NCBI GenBank assembly: GCA_002495625.1
Contig: DAGC01000013.1
Coordinates: 62,001 to 126,000 of the forward strand
DNA: 64,000 nt
Reading direction: 5' to 3'
DNA from: Methanobacterium sp. UBA375
Lineage (GTDB): Archaea > Methanobacteriota > Methanobacteria > Methanobacteriales > Methanobacteriaceae
Shown: in pieces, positions 16,971 to 25,423 of the stretch
Layout of the letters: each line of letters starts with the position of its first letter
Position numbering within the stretch: the stretch's first letter is position 1
Translations under genes and position numbers: made by a program
The notes under the pieces: generated by a model
Seen by the model: the letters and a program-made list of their open reading frames with translations, nothing else
Told to the model about the DNA's origin: nothing
The model's database searches: none

Positions 16971-17055
16971 TTTCAGACGATTAAAATCCAAAAGATAAGT
17001 TTCAGACGATTTACATCCAAAATAATTTGGACAATTCAAATCCAAAGATAATTTT
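16971..17055 (+). repeat. three-unit 29-bp tandem repeat
   Basis: Units start at 16971, 17000 and 17029. The first two share TTTCAGACGATT at the head and ATCCAAAA in the middle; the third is degenerate but keeps AATCCAAAGATAATTTT. The period is exactly 29 bases. The array fills the gap before the small export gene and lies in the place of its promoter. Confidence 0.7.
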
Positions 17056-17081
17056 AAACAAATTTTTAATTTCAGATAACC

Positions 17082-17522
17082 ATGGACCCTAATTATAGCA
17101 TACTCATCGTGTTTCTCACCGGTGTGGCAGAGTTATGGCTGGCTATCCCACTGGGTCTGGTTTTGAAACTATCACCCTTAAGCACCGCAGTCACCGCTGC
17201 CCTGGGTTCAGTTACATCGGCTCTTATCGTGGCCTTCGCCGGTTCAAACCTCCGGAGCAGATTTCTAAAGTGGCGCTATGGATCGGATGAAAACCTTAAA
17301 AAGGGGCGTTACTTTAAGATCTGGAACAAATATGGTGTGGTTGGTTTGGGAATCCTCTCACCCCTCCTATTCGGAGCCCCCCTGGGCACCGTGGTGGGTA
17401 TAATATTCGGCGCCGAGAGGAACAGGTTGCTCTTATGGATCATCATCGGGATAATTATATGGAGTGCAGGTTTAACCGCTGCTGTTTATCTGGGAACCAT
17501 CACTATCTACCCGGAAATATGA
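17082..17522 (+). CDS. small multidrug-export family membrane protein
   Basis: This 146-aa protein has four membrane helices and fits the small multidrug export (Sm_multidrug_ex) family, related to DedA-like half-channels. It has ELWLAIPLGLVLKLSP near residue 17, a basic cytoplasmic loop (RSRFLKWRYGSDENLKKG) and the GxLSPLLFGAPLGTVVG motif near residue 95. The name of the family overstates what is known; transport has rarely been shown. It stands alone behind a 29-bp tandem repeat array. Confidence 0.75.
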   Translation: MDPNYSILIVFLTGVAELWLAIPLGLVLKLSPLSTAVTAALGSVTSALIVAFAGSNLRSRFLKWRYGSDENLKKGRYFKIWNKYGVVGLGILSPLLFGAPLGTVVGIIFGAERNRLLLWIIIGIIIWSAGLTAAVYLGTITIYPEI

Positions 17523-17763
17523 TAATACCATTATTGCCCGTTAATTTCCCACCATACCGGTAGATTAAGGATATAACACAAGATTCCCCTTATTTTTCAG
17601 GGGATTTTAAGGATTTATCGAAACATTTAATAGTACAATCAGCAAATTATTCTTTTAGAAGAACTTTTTAAGCTTACCAACTTTAATATTTTGCCTAATA
17701 CTGTTTATTTTCATAAACTATAACTGGCACAATTAGCTCGATGACGCGTAAAGGGTGTTATAA

Positions 17764-18867
17764 TTGGAGAAAATCAAAATAGCAATAATTGGTATTGGTA
17801 ATTGTGCAAGCTCACTATTACAGGGAATTTACTATTACAAAGACCGGAAAGCAGAAGACGCCATAGGCCTGATGCACTGGGATATTGGTGGATACAAACC
17901 ATCTGATATAGAAGTGGTAGCAGCAATAGACATAGACCAGCGTAAAGTAGGTCTGGATTTAAGTGAGGCCATATTCGCCAGGCCAAACTGCACTACCGTC
18001 TTCCAGGAAGAAATACCCCAATTAGGGGTAAAAGTATCCATGGGCAAAGTTTTAGATGGTGTAGCCCCACATATGGCTGAACATGACGAAAAAAACACTT
18101 TCGTTGTATCAGATGAGCCAGAAAATGATAAGGAAGAAATCGTTAAAATTTTAACCGACAGTGGAGCGGAGATCCTCCTGAACTACCTCCCTGTAGGTTC
18201 TGAAGAAGCCACGCGTTTCTATGCAGAGTGCGCCCTGGAAGCAGGGCTGGCCTTGGTAAACAACATGCCAGTCTTCATAGTGAGCGACCCGGAGTGGGCG
18301 GCCAGATTTGAGGAAAAAAGCCTGCCCATGGTGGGTGATGATATAAAAGCCCAGATCGGTGCCACCATAACCCATAGAACACTGGCCAACCTCTTCAAAG
18401 ACCGTGGGGTTAAACTGGATAGGACCTATCAGCTCAACACCGGTGGTAACACCGATTTTTTAAACATGCTCAACCGTAGCAGGTTGGACTCTAAAAAGGA
18501 GTCGAAAACAGAGGCAGTCCAGTCGGTTCTCGCGGAGAGGATGGAACCGGAAAACATACACATCGGTCCCAGCGACTATGTGCCCTGGCAGAAGGATAAT
18601 AAACTGTGTTTCCTGCGTATGGAGGGTAGAACCTTCGGTGACGTGCCCATGAACATAGAATTACGCCTCTCAGTAGAGGACTCCCCTAACTCGGCAGGAT
18701 GCGTTATAGACGCCATTAGATGCTGTAAACTGGCCCTGGAGAGGAATATCGGGGGACAACTCACCTCGATATCTGCTTTTACCATGAAACACCCCCCAGA
18801 ACAGTTCACCGATGATGAAGCACGGGATATGGTGGATGAATTTATCATTGGAAAGAGGGAACGTTAA
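17764..18867 (+). CDS. ino1: inositol-3-phosphate synthase
   Basis: This 367-aa enzyme converts glucose 6-phosphate to inositol 3-phosphate through NAD-bound oxidation, cyclisation and reduction. It has the N-terminal NAD site IAIIGIGNCASSLLQG, the VVAAIDID strand, and the central QLNTGGNTDFLNM and SRLDSKKESK substrate-site segments. It makes the headgroup of archaetidyl-inositol lipids. The start is TTG with GGGTG just upstream. The last codons are inside the first unit of a tandem repeat. Confidence 0.9.
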   Translation: MEKIKIAIIGIGNCASSLLQGIYYYKDRKAEDAIGLMHWDIGGYKPSDIEVVAAIDIDQRKVGLDLSEAIFARPNCTTVFQEEIPQLGVKVSMGKVLDGVAPHMAEHDEKNTFVVSDEPENDKEEIVKILTDSGAEILLNYLPVGSEEATRFYAECALEAGLALVNNMPVFIVSDPEWAARFEEKSLPMVGDDIKAQIGATITHRTLANLFKDRGVKLDRTYQLNTGGNTDFLNMLNRSRLDSKKESKTEAVQSVLAERMEPENIHIGPSDYVPWQKDNKLCFLRMEGRTFGDVPMNIELRLSVEDSPNSAGCVIDAIRCCKLALERNIGGQLTSISAFTMKHPPEQFTDDEARDMVDEFIIGKRER

Positions 18868-18931
18868 TAACCCGATGAAAAGCCAGATGAAACGTTAATA
18901 GCTCGATGAACAAGAGGGAACGTTAAAATTC
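18854..18931 (+). repeat. three-unit ~30-bp tandem repeat spanning two stop codons
   Basis: Units begin at 18854, 18885 and 18913 (periods 31 and 28) with AGAGGGAACGTTAA or AGATGAAACGTTAA. The first contains the TAA stop of the inositol-phosphate synthase gene; the TTAA of the third supplies, on the other strand, the stop of the convergent caspase-like gene (18923-18925). The middle parts share CGATGAA. Confidence 0.75.
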
Positions 18932-19735
18932 ACTACATTTCTTTGCTCTGGTGGTGGCATCACACTCCAGCTGTGGTATCTGACTGTACCCATTGTTTTC
19001 CAGTCCGCGGGCAACATTTTTTAAAACTTCATCCCTAGATAGTTTGTTTTCGCTGATTTTTATCTCCCTGCAGAAGTAGTAGGTGAACGCCCCGTGCCAT
19101 TCTTCACTTATAAAGGCATCAGCACTGGTCTGGTCCGGCCGGCAGGCTGCCCATAGTATGTGGTTCCCTAATAGGGGAGGGTGCCTGAATTCTCTACTGC
19201 CAACCTTCTGGAAGACTTCCCCGGAAGGCGGAGGAATGTATCTGGGTTCACGGTCATGGAGGGGTTCCATGGCCCTTAAACCAGTCCCGCTGTGGCAGGT
19301 GTCCAGATAGACCTCCAGTGACACATCTTCTGGTAGTTGGGTGAAGAGGTCATGGAGTTCGTCATCCAATATTATCCGATCCGGATCCCATTCATCTCCT
19401 TTCACATCCAGATCGTAGGGACAGAAGGCTTCATCAAAATCATCCGGCTCATCCCCACTGACATCCGGCATTTGGGTACCGTGACTGGACATACTAAATA
19501 TCAACCTATCATATTCACCTGACATAGCTCCTCCCACCATTTCTTGGAGGTTCTTCATTATATTCGACTTGGTCGCCTCTTTATCAACGAGTTTTACCAC
19601 GTCTTTTTCTTCAAAACCCATGTACTGCACCAGTATTTCTTCCATATCATACGCATCATTTATACAACCATTCAATGAACTGCCCGGATAGTTTTTGAAG
19701 TTATTTATACCCACACAGAGTGCTTTTTTACCCAT
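18923..19735 (-). CDS. caspase-like (metacaspase, peptidase C14) protein
   Basis: This 270-aa single-domain cysteine protease is of the caspase fold. The catalytic dyad is visible: His in SMSSHGTQ and Cys in YLDTCHSGTG. ALCVGINNFKNYPGSSLNGC is the usual metacaspase start, with an Asp-rich substrate pocket after the His (DVSGDEPDDFDEAFCP). Metacaspases cleave after Arg or Lys and often need calcium. GGTGA 7 bases upstream fixes the ATG at 19735. No partner domain (TIR, NB-ARC, effector) is adjacent, so this is not an obvious defence module. Confidence 0.85.
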   Translation of the reverse strand: MGKKALCVGINNFKNYPGSSLNGCINDAYDMEEILVQYMGFEEKDVVKLVDKEATKSNIMKNLQEMVGGAMSGEYDRLIFSMSSHGTQMPDVSGDEPDDFDEAFCPYDLDVKGDEWDPDRIILDDELHDLFTQLPEDVSLEVYLDTCHSGTGLRAMEPLHDREPRYIPPPSGEVFQKVGSREFRHPPLLGNHILWAACRPDQTSADAFISEEWHGAFTYYFCREIKISENKLSRDEVLKNVARGLENNGYSQIPQLECDATTRAKKCSEF

Positions 19736-19774
19736 GATCTTTTCACCATTTTTAAATTCTTTCAAATTCCCCCC

Positions 19775-19830
19775 ACATATATAGTTATTAATAACTTACT
19801 TAATGTAAGTATGACCCAACATATATAGTT
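19775..19830 (-). promoter_or_regulatory. duplicated TATA-like element before the caspase gene
   Basis: ACATATATAGTT occurs perfectly at 19775-19786 and 19819-19830. Read on the minus strand each contains CTATATATG, a good archaeal TATA box. The nearer copy is about 40 bases from the start codon. Between them ACTTAC and GTAAGT form a 6-bp inverted repeat. Two alternative promoters or an operator are plausible. Confidence 0.4.
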
Positions 19831-19863
19831 TACTATAGTCATGAACAGTTCATTTAAAAAAAA

Positions 19864-19897
19864 GAGATAAAACCTAAAAAGGGAGATAAAAACCTAA
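19864..19897 (-). repeat. 19-bp tandem duplication spanning a TAG stop
   Basis: On the minus strand TTAGGTTTTTATCTC (19897-19883) is followed by TTAGGTTTTATCTC (19877-19864). The first copy contains the TAG stop of the molybdopterin oxidoreductase (19894-19896). The period is 19-20 bases. Confidence 0.65.
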
Positions 19898-21855
19898 CTA
19901 TTCAGATTCCTCAGTCGAACCCGGGTATCATAATAAGGGGCGCCTTCTCCCTTCTCACTGAGGATGTCCCCGGTTAATACGTTGATGTTTTTATTATGCC
20001 TCATCAGCCCACCCTTGTAAGCCAAGACAAAGTCGCACCTCACATCTTCACTCCCACGAACCCGGACTTCCAGCTTTCCAAAGAGAGATTCCAGGAGGGC
20101 CACCTCACCATCTGCTACACCATATGCTTTAAGGGTTAACGGGTGTGCCTGAACTTCCAGGTAGCCGTTTTTTATTTCTGATTCAGGTAAAACTGATCCC
20201 ACCCATCTATCAGGGGAAGTGGAAAGCAGATGCAAGGGAAAATTTTCATCTATTACTCCATCGTCACCTACTTCCAGATTATCATCCTTAAAGTCCGTTA
20301 TAAATTCGAAACGACCTGATTCTGTCTTAAAACATTTATCAGCGTAGGGGATCTCATGGGCAGGGACCATCTCCACCGGGCCATTCTGCAGCTCCTCGAA
20401 GGTTACACCCTTATCAAGGATGGGGGAAGCCATCTTCTTAAGCCACTTGGTGGACGTACCTGCCATTTCATCCCCCAAGCCTAATCTTAGAGAAAGAAGC
20501 TGGAATATCTCGAATTCAGATTTTACCTCGCCCTGTGGAGGTACGACGGGGTTTATGGGAGATATCCAGCTATGACCAAAGCTTCCAATAAGATTTTCTT
20601 CCTCTAAGAATGTGGTGGCAGGTAAAAATAAATCCGCCACATCTGATGTGTCATTCAGGAAATGATCGATCATGACCACGAATTTCCCTTCAAAGGCCTT
20701 CTTAACAATCAAAGAGTTGGGGTTGAGGTTAACTGGGTTTCCAGATGCCACGAATATCAACTCTACAGGAGGATCGCATGTTTCCAGGATGGCCCGGCCA
20801 ATTTTAGGCATAGGCAGTTTCCTAGCCTTTCCCGGGTCGTCCAATTCCACCGACTGGTCGAAGAATTCGTATTCCTCAAATCCCTGGGTCACTCCTCCCC
20901 CAGAAACTCCGATATTCCCGCATATCGCGGCCAGGGCGTTCATCATATGGAAGGCCAGGTGACCGTGCCTGTACCGGTGAGCCCCCCATCCAGCCACTAT
21001 ACTGGAAGGTTTACCTAGAGCATAAGAGAGTGCTAATTCTTCTAATTCATTTACCGACACATCACACTTTTTAAAGAGGAATTCCAAGGAATATTTATCC
21101 AGTAATCCTTTATAGGATGTGAAGTTCTTGGTATAACTCTCCATGAACTCTTTATCTTCCAGCCCTTTCTTTAGAATGATTTTGATAAGGGCCATGGCCA
21201 GGTAATGGTCTGTGCCCGGTGCCGGTTTAAGATGGATGTCTGCCTGTTTAGCTGTTCTGGTCTTTACCGGATCGATTACCACCAGTTTGGTTCCCTTCCT
21301 CCTAACCTTCTTTAAAATCTTCCAGAGGTGGATGTCGGTCACCGCCGGGTTCCTCCCCCAGATTATGATCAACTTGCTGTTGAGCTGATCCAGTGGATTG
21401 TGGGGGATCTTAACTCCGTAGTCCTGTTCCAGTGCCACATGGCCTATTCCACCACATACCGTGCCGGTGGTGGTTGTCACCCCACCCAGTAAATTAAAAA
21501 ACCTTTTGTTCATTGATTGAAGTGCTGTTCTGGCTCCAAATCCCTGGTAGTACAGGATAGCCTGGCTCCCCTGTTTTTTTATGACTTCTTTTATCTGGGA
21601 AGCTGTGATGTCCAGTGCTTCATCCCAGCTTATCTGCTCCCACCCCCCATCCCTCTTTATGAGAGGATGCAACACTCTTTGAGGGCTGTAGAAGAAGTTT
21701 TCAAGGTAATGGGTGGTATTTTTACACAGGAAACCATCGGTTATTTTATGATCCGGATTTCCACGTAGTTTAACCACTCTTCCATCCTTTTCCTGGGCTA
21801 TTATTGAACAAGCACCAGGGCAATCCCGGGTGCAGGTTGTAACAACAGTTTTCAA
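19894..21855 (-). CDS. molybdopterin (bis-MGD) oxidoreductase linked to the nif operon
   Basis: This 653-aa single-subunit member of the DMSO-reductase superfamily has an N-terminal [4Fe-4S] site formed by Cys8, Cys12, Cys16 and Cys44 (TCTRDCPGACS, then GFLCK). Molybdopterin-binding parts follow: YYQGFGARTALQ, IIIWGRNPAVTDIH, VVIDPVKTRTAKQAD, KPAPGTDHYLAMA and the C-terminal QAHPLTLKAYGV. TVCGGIGHVALEQDYG near residue 135 marks the likely metal-ligand region, where a Cys may coordinate molybdenum or tungsten. The substrate cannot be read from sequence; formate dehydrogenase-like and polysulfide reductase-like proteins are the nearest groups. It lies downstream of nifX and a ferredoxin on the same strand, so it may serve nitrogen fixation. 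Confidence 0.8.
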   Translation of the reverse strand: MKTVVTTCTRDCPGACSIIAQEKDGRVVKLRGNPDHKITDGFLCKNTTHYLENFFYSPQRVLHPLIKRDGGWEQISWDEALDITASQIKEVIKKQGSQAILYYQGFGARTALQSMNKRFFNLLGGVTTTTGTVCGGIGHVALEQDYGVKIPHNPLDQLNSKLIIIWGRNPAVTDIHLWKILKKVRRKGTKLVVIDPVKTRTAKQADIHLKPAPGTDHYLAMALIKIILKKGLEDKEFMESYTKNFTSYKGLLDKYSLEFLFKKCDVSVNELEELALSYALGKPSSIVAGWGAHRYRHGHLAFHMMNALAAICGNIGVSGGGVTQGFEEYEFFDQSVELDDPGKARKLPMPKIGRAILETCDPPVELIFVASGNPVNLNPNSLIVKKAFEGKFVVMIDHFLNDTSDVADLFLPATTFLEEENLIGSFGHSWISPINPVVPPQGEVKSEFEIFQLLSLRLGLGDEMAGTSTKWLKKMASPILDKGVTFEELQNGPVEMVPAHEIPYADKCFKTESGRFEFITDFKDDNLEVGDDGVIDENFPLHLLSTSPDRWVGSVLPESEIKNGYLEVQAHPLTLKAYGVADGEVALLESLFGKLEVRVRGSEDVRCDFVLAYKGGLMRHNKNINVLTGDILSEKGEGAPYYDTRVRLRNLNS

Positions 21856-21958
21856 AGGGACTCCTCATCTACCATGTATTGAAAATAAAAAATATTCAAT
21901 AATTTTTTCAGTTATACAGGCCATTTACTTAATTTATAGGTTCAAAAGACACGTAGTT

Positions 21959-22204
21959 TTACAAAGTAACGTACCCATTTCTCTTAGGGGTTAAACCTTG
22001 AAACAGGTTTATTTTCACCCTTTTTATGGTTATAACTGACGTTGGGCAGACTTCCATGCATTTATCGCACAGTTTACATGAATCTGGGGATTTTATAGAT
22101 ATATTCCCATCTTCTATGCTGAAGACATTTGTGGGGCATGCATAAGCACATAAACTGCATTTTGAGCCTTCACAATTTTTATAGTCTATCTCAATATAAG
22201 CCAT
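21959..22204 (-). CDS. 2[4Fe-4S] ferredoxin downstream of nifX
   Basis: This 81-aa protein has two cluster motifs, CEGSKCSLCAYACP and CKLCDKCMEVCP, which together hold two [4Fe-4S] clusters, and a short basic C-terminal tail. ATG at 22204 follows AGGTGAT at good spacing; a longer reading from 22255 would overlap nifX. In the nif operon it is a likely electron donor to the NifH protein or to cofactor assembly, and it could also serve the downstream molybdopterin oxidoreductase. Confidence 0.8.
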   Translation of the reverse strand: MAYIEIDYKNCEGSKCSLCAYACPTNVFSIEDGNISIKSPDSCKLCDKCMEVCPTSVITIKRVKINLFQGLTPKRNGYVTL

Positions 22205-22230
22205 AAGCCTATCATCACCTAAGCTTTTGT

Positions 22231-22551
22231 TTAACTTAAGAGATGCTCTGAGCATTCGCTGAGGGCATCTTCAACTGCACAGTCAAGTTGTATGGGTTTT
22301 ATCCCTAATTTTCTAAGTTCGATGGTTGGTCCCTTACCTATTTTATTGCAAAGCACTGCCTTACAATCATTTATAAGATCGATAGATGCAATCCAGCGTT
22401 CTGTATGATTATCTAAAGATAGGCTGGTTTTTTCCCTTATCTCTTTAAATTTGCCTTCCTTATCCTTAATTTCATATATCAAGAATTGATCGGCATCTGC
22501 AAAGTGTAAGTCCACCTTTTTACCATTGGTGGATGCTATTGCTATCTTCAT
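22231..22551 (-). CDS. nifX: NifX-type FeMo-cofactor carrier protein
   Basis: This 106-aa protein of the NifX/NifB-C-terminal family binds the iron-molybdenum cofactor or its precursor during transfer from NifEN. It begins MKIAIASTNGKKVDLHFADA, with the typical His in the strand-loop, has a middle CKAVLCNKIGKGP, and a C-terminal Cys-Glu-His (SECSEH). The length is normal. It directly abuts nifN, with the ferredoxin gene downstream. Confidence 0.85.
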   Translation of the reverse strand: MKIAIASTNGKKVDLHFADADQFLIYEIKDKEGKFKEIREKTSLSLDNHTERWIASIDLINDCKAVLCNKIGKGPTIELRKLGIKPIQLDCAVEDALSECSEHLLS

Positions 22552-23973
22552 TTATATCTCCTCCTCAGCGAACTTCTGGTCTTCAATTATCATGTCTTCT
22601 TCTTCCACTATCTCGTAACCTGCTTCGTCGTAGTAGAAGTCCAGGATGGTATTGGTCAGCCTATCTACAAAGTCGATACCGCCTCTGTATCCCAGAGTAG
22701 ATATCCTCTGAGCACCTAACCTGTCGAATATAGGGAATCCTGCTCTGAAGAGTGGGATGTTCTCTTCATCAGCGATGCTCGCACCGTAAGAATTCCCAAT
22801 GAGTATATCGGCTCCTACCTTTTTGATCGCCTCGTGCATGTCGTACAGGTCACCTCCAGCTAAAGTTACTGGTGAGCATTCTTTCTCTTTACTGATGGTT
22901 TCTATGTCCTCAGTGAACCTTTTGCTCTTGGCTCCGGTACATACTACGGTGGGTATCATTCCCATTTCACTGGTAAACCGGGTCATGGATGATACAAAGT
23001 CCGGGTCTCCGAATATGGCCATTTTCCGGTGGTAGTTGTAGGAGTGGGCGTCTACCATGGCATCCATCAGTCTTCCCCGATCCTTTTCTATATTCTCCGG
23101 GATTTCAAGGTCGGCGAGCTGGCAGGCAGATCTTATGAAGCTGTCTGTGTTTTCCAGTCCCAGGGGAAGGGGTCCCGATATGAGTTTGATCCCAAATTTT
23201 TTCTCCAGAAACTCACCGGCAGAATCAGCATGTTTGGATAATGCGATGGTGCCCAGTGAATTGGCTGTATCTTCTAATTGTCCCACCGTCGTCCCCCCGT
23301 CATATAAGTTCAGGGCAGACTCAGATAGTGGTGCATCGAGGTTTTCTGATGTGTCGGTTAATATGATTCCCTCTAAGTTGAGGTCGTTGAGGATTTCCTT
23401 AACTTCCCCTACGTCTGCAGGGGACAGGAATCCGGTGATTATATTTACCTTACCATTAGGTGCGGTGAGTGTGGTTAAATTTTCAACTAGTGCCTTTATG
23501 GTCCGGTTGTATCCTTCTACATGGGATTCGGTGTAGCTGGGGGTGGATATTGGGACTATTACTGGTAGTTCCTTATCCGGGTTTGCGTCTTCAAACTTCC
23601 TGATGATCCCGGCCATGTCGTCTCCTATGGTCTCGGTTAGGCAGCTTGATGCCACTGCTATGATGCTGGGTGATTGTTTCTCAGTTATGTTTTTTAGGGC
23701 TTTCATGAGGTTGTATTCACCACCATAGATCACGGTTTTCTCGTTCATGCTGGTTGATGCAACCTCGATGGGCTCCCTGAAGTGTCTGGTAAGCTGGAAC
23801 CTCATGTATGTGCTGCAACCCTGGGAGCCGTGGATTAAGGGCATACTATTTTTAAGGCCGAGGAGTGCTTGCACGGCTCCCATGGGCTGGCACATTTTTG
23901 AGGGATTAACAACGGAAAATTTTTTATCATGGTGTATTTCAGTCACTTTTTTATCATGGTGCATACTAGTCAC
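22552..23973 (-). CDS. nifN: nitrogenase cofactor assembly protein NifN
   Basis: This 473-aa protein is homologous to NifK but serves as the beta part of the NifEN scaffold on which FeMo-cofactor matures. MCQPMGAVQALLGLKNSMPLIHG, GSQGCSTYMRFQLTRHFREP and SSCLTETIGDDM are the cluster-ligand regions. The GTG start overlaps the nifE stop (GTGA). The first 18 codons are a tandem duplication (HHDKK appears twice), so a second GTG and an ATG could also initiate. It ends with an acidic tail. Confidence 0.9.
   Translation of the reverse strand: MTSMHHDKKVTEIHHDKKFSVVNPSKMCQPMGAVQALLGLKNSMPLIHGSQGCSTYMRFQLTRHFREPIEVASTSMNEKTVIYGGEYNLMKALKNITEKQSPSIIAVASSCLTETIGDDMAGIIRKFEDANPDKELPVIVPISTPSYTESHVEGYNRTIKALVENLTTLTAPNGKVNIITGFLSPADVGEVKEILNDLNLEGIILTDTSENLDAPLSESALNLYDGGTTVGQLEDTANSLGTIALSKHADSAGEFLEKKFGIKLISGPLPLGLENTDSFIRSACQLADLEIPENIEKDRGRLMDAMVDAHSYNYHRKMAIFGDPDFVSSMTRFTSEMGMIPTVVCTGAKSKRFTEDIETISKEKECSPVTLAGGDLYDMHEAIKKVGADILIGNSYGASIADEENIPLFRAGFPIFDRLGAQRISTLGYRGGIDFVDRLTNTILDFYYDEAGYEIVEEEDMIIEDQKFAEEEI
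23920..23973 (-). repeat. 27-bp tandem duplication over the nifN start
   Basis: Two 27-bp units lie at 23947-23973 and 23920-23946. They share GTGACT at the head and CACCATGATAAAAAA at the end, with four differences between. The first begins exactly at the nifN GTG start and the second carries an in-frame GTG at the same relative place. The repeat therefore encodes HHDKK twice. Confidence 0.75.
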
Positions 23974-25337
23974 CCCCTTAAACTGGTGAAGGTTAAATCA
24001 AAGACTGGACTTGAAACTGAGGCATCAACTTCCTTGGCAAAGCTTACAAAACCATTAAACCCGGCAAAGGCAGATATACGGTCGTGGTTGAAGTCACAGA
24101 ATGGTACTCCGAGCTTTAAAGCGATGTATTTCTCCTTAGCTCCAGATATAAGGAGGTTCGGCCTGTACTTTTTAAGTAGCCGGGCTAGCTCTGTTGAGTT
24201 GGCATCATCCACTATTATGGTACCGTCTCTAACTGCTTCTTTGATTCTTTCGTAGTCTTCTCTTATTCCGTTCTTGGTTCCGGACATCATAACGTCCATG
24301 CCCAGTTCTTCGAATGCTCGTACCAGTGACCAGGCTTTGTTACCTCCAACGTATAATGCAACGGTTTTTCCTTGTAATCTTTCCCGGTATTCATCTGTTT
24401 TATGTTCTACTTCCGCGAGTCCTGATTCTATTATCTTCTCGGTACGCTCTATCATCTCCGGATCCCCGAAGAAGTCGGCGATTTCCCGCAACGAGTTCAC
24501 GGTCTGTTCCAAACCGAAGAAGTTGACTTTAATGGATGGTATTCCATACTTCTTCTCCATCTTCTTGGCCAGATAGTTTGAGGACTTCTGGCACTGGACT
24601 ATGTTTAGTTTGGCCCGGTGTGCCTGGGCTATCTCCTCCACGTGGGAGTCTCCGGTGATGGTGCTTATTATATTTACACCCATCTCTTCCAGGAGGGGTT
24701 TAAATCCCCAGAAGTCTCCGGCTACATTGAATTCCCCTACCACATTTATATCGAAGGGTGTGGTTTCTTCGGGTTCTTTCGTCCCGATAACGTGATCAAG
24801 CAGTGCGTCGCAGCCTATCCAGTGCCCTTTGGTCTTATTGTGGTCCTGGAAACCTTCAGATTGGACGGGTATGACTCTGCATCCGGTTACTTCCTCTGCT
24901 TTTTTGCAGACCGCCTTTATATCGTCACCTATTACTCCGGCCACACAGGTGGCGTAGACGAATATGGCTCCGGGATTGTATAATTTGTGGAGCTCGATAA
25001 CCGTTTCAAAGAGCTTTTTCTCACCGCCGAAGACTATGTCTTTTTCTCCCAGGTCTGTGGAACACCCTTTTTTGTAGAGGTCCTCCCGGGAGGATTTACT
25101 TCCCCTTATATCCCAGGTACAAGCGGCACAACCAATAGGCCCGTGTACCAGGTGGATGGAATCGGTGATTGGCATTAAGACGATCCTCGCCCCACCGTAG
25201 ACACATGTTCGCTGGGTGACCGTACCGGGCAGGCTGGCCTTATCACAGACTGGGATGGATAATCCCTCCCCTTTAACGCACATGTGTTTTTCACGTGATT
25301 TGAATGTTTCAACTATGGGTTCCAGTTTGGGTTCCAT
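23970..25337 (-). CDS. nifE: nitrogenase cofactor assembly protein NifE
   Basis: This 455-aa protein is the NifD-like half of the NifEN scaffold. It has TQRTCVYGGARIVLMPITDSI, HLVHGPIGCAACTWDIRG and YATCVAGVIGDDI carrying the P-cluster-like Cys ligands. The catalytic-type His of NifD is replaced by the usual NifE context (FCDFNHDRISAFAGF). It functions with nifN, whose start codon overlaps its stop. It is separated from nifK by 86 bases. Confidence 0.9.
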   Translation of the reverse strand: MEPKLEPIVETFKSREKHMCVKGEGLSIPVCDKASLPGTVTQRTCVYGGARIVLMPITDSIHLVHGPIGCAACTWDIRGSKSSREDLYKKGCSTDLGEKDIVFGGEKKLFETVIELHKLYNPGAIFVYATCVAGVIGDDIKAVCKKAEEVTGCRVIPVQSEGFQDHNKTKGHWIGCDALLDHVIGTKEPEETTPFDINVVGEFNVAGDFWGFKPLLEEMGVNIISTITGDSHVEEIAQAHRAKLNIVQCQKSSNYLAKKMEKKYGIPSIKVNFFGLEQTVNSLREIADFFGDPEMIERTEKIIESGLAEVEHKTDEYRERLQGKTVALYVGGNKAWSLVRAFEELGMDVMMSGTKNGIREDYERIKEAVRDGTIIVDDANSTELARLLKKYRPNLLISGAKEKYIALKLGVPFCDFNHDRISAFAGFNGFVSFAKEVDASVSSPVFDLTFTSLRG

Positions 25338-25423
25338 TATAAAATACCTCTAAATTCCATAATTCTTTGATAGTTCATCTTTATATCTTCTCTTTTTATG
25401 GGTTACCATATCATTTCCTTTTT

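Noticed and set aside
16971..17055. The 29-bp tandem units as a CRISPR array.
   Set aside because: Units are adjacent without unique spacers, are degenerate, and no cas genes are present.
23057..23536. A 159-codon open frame on the + strand.
   Set aside because: It is antisense to nifN, which is clearly coding, and shows no protein family.
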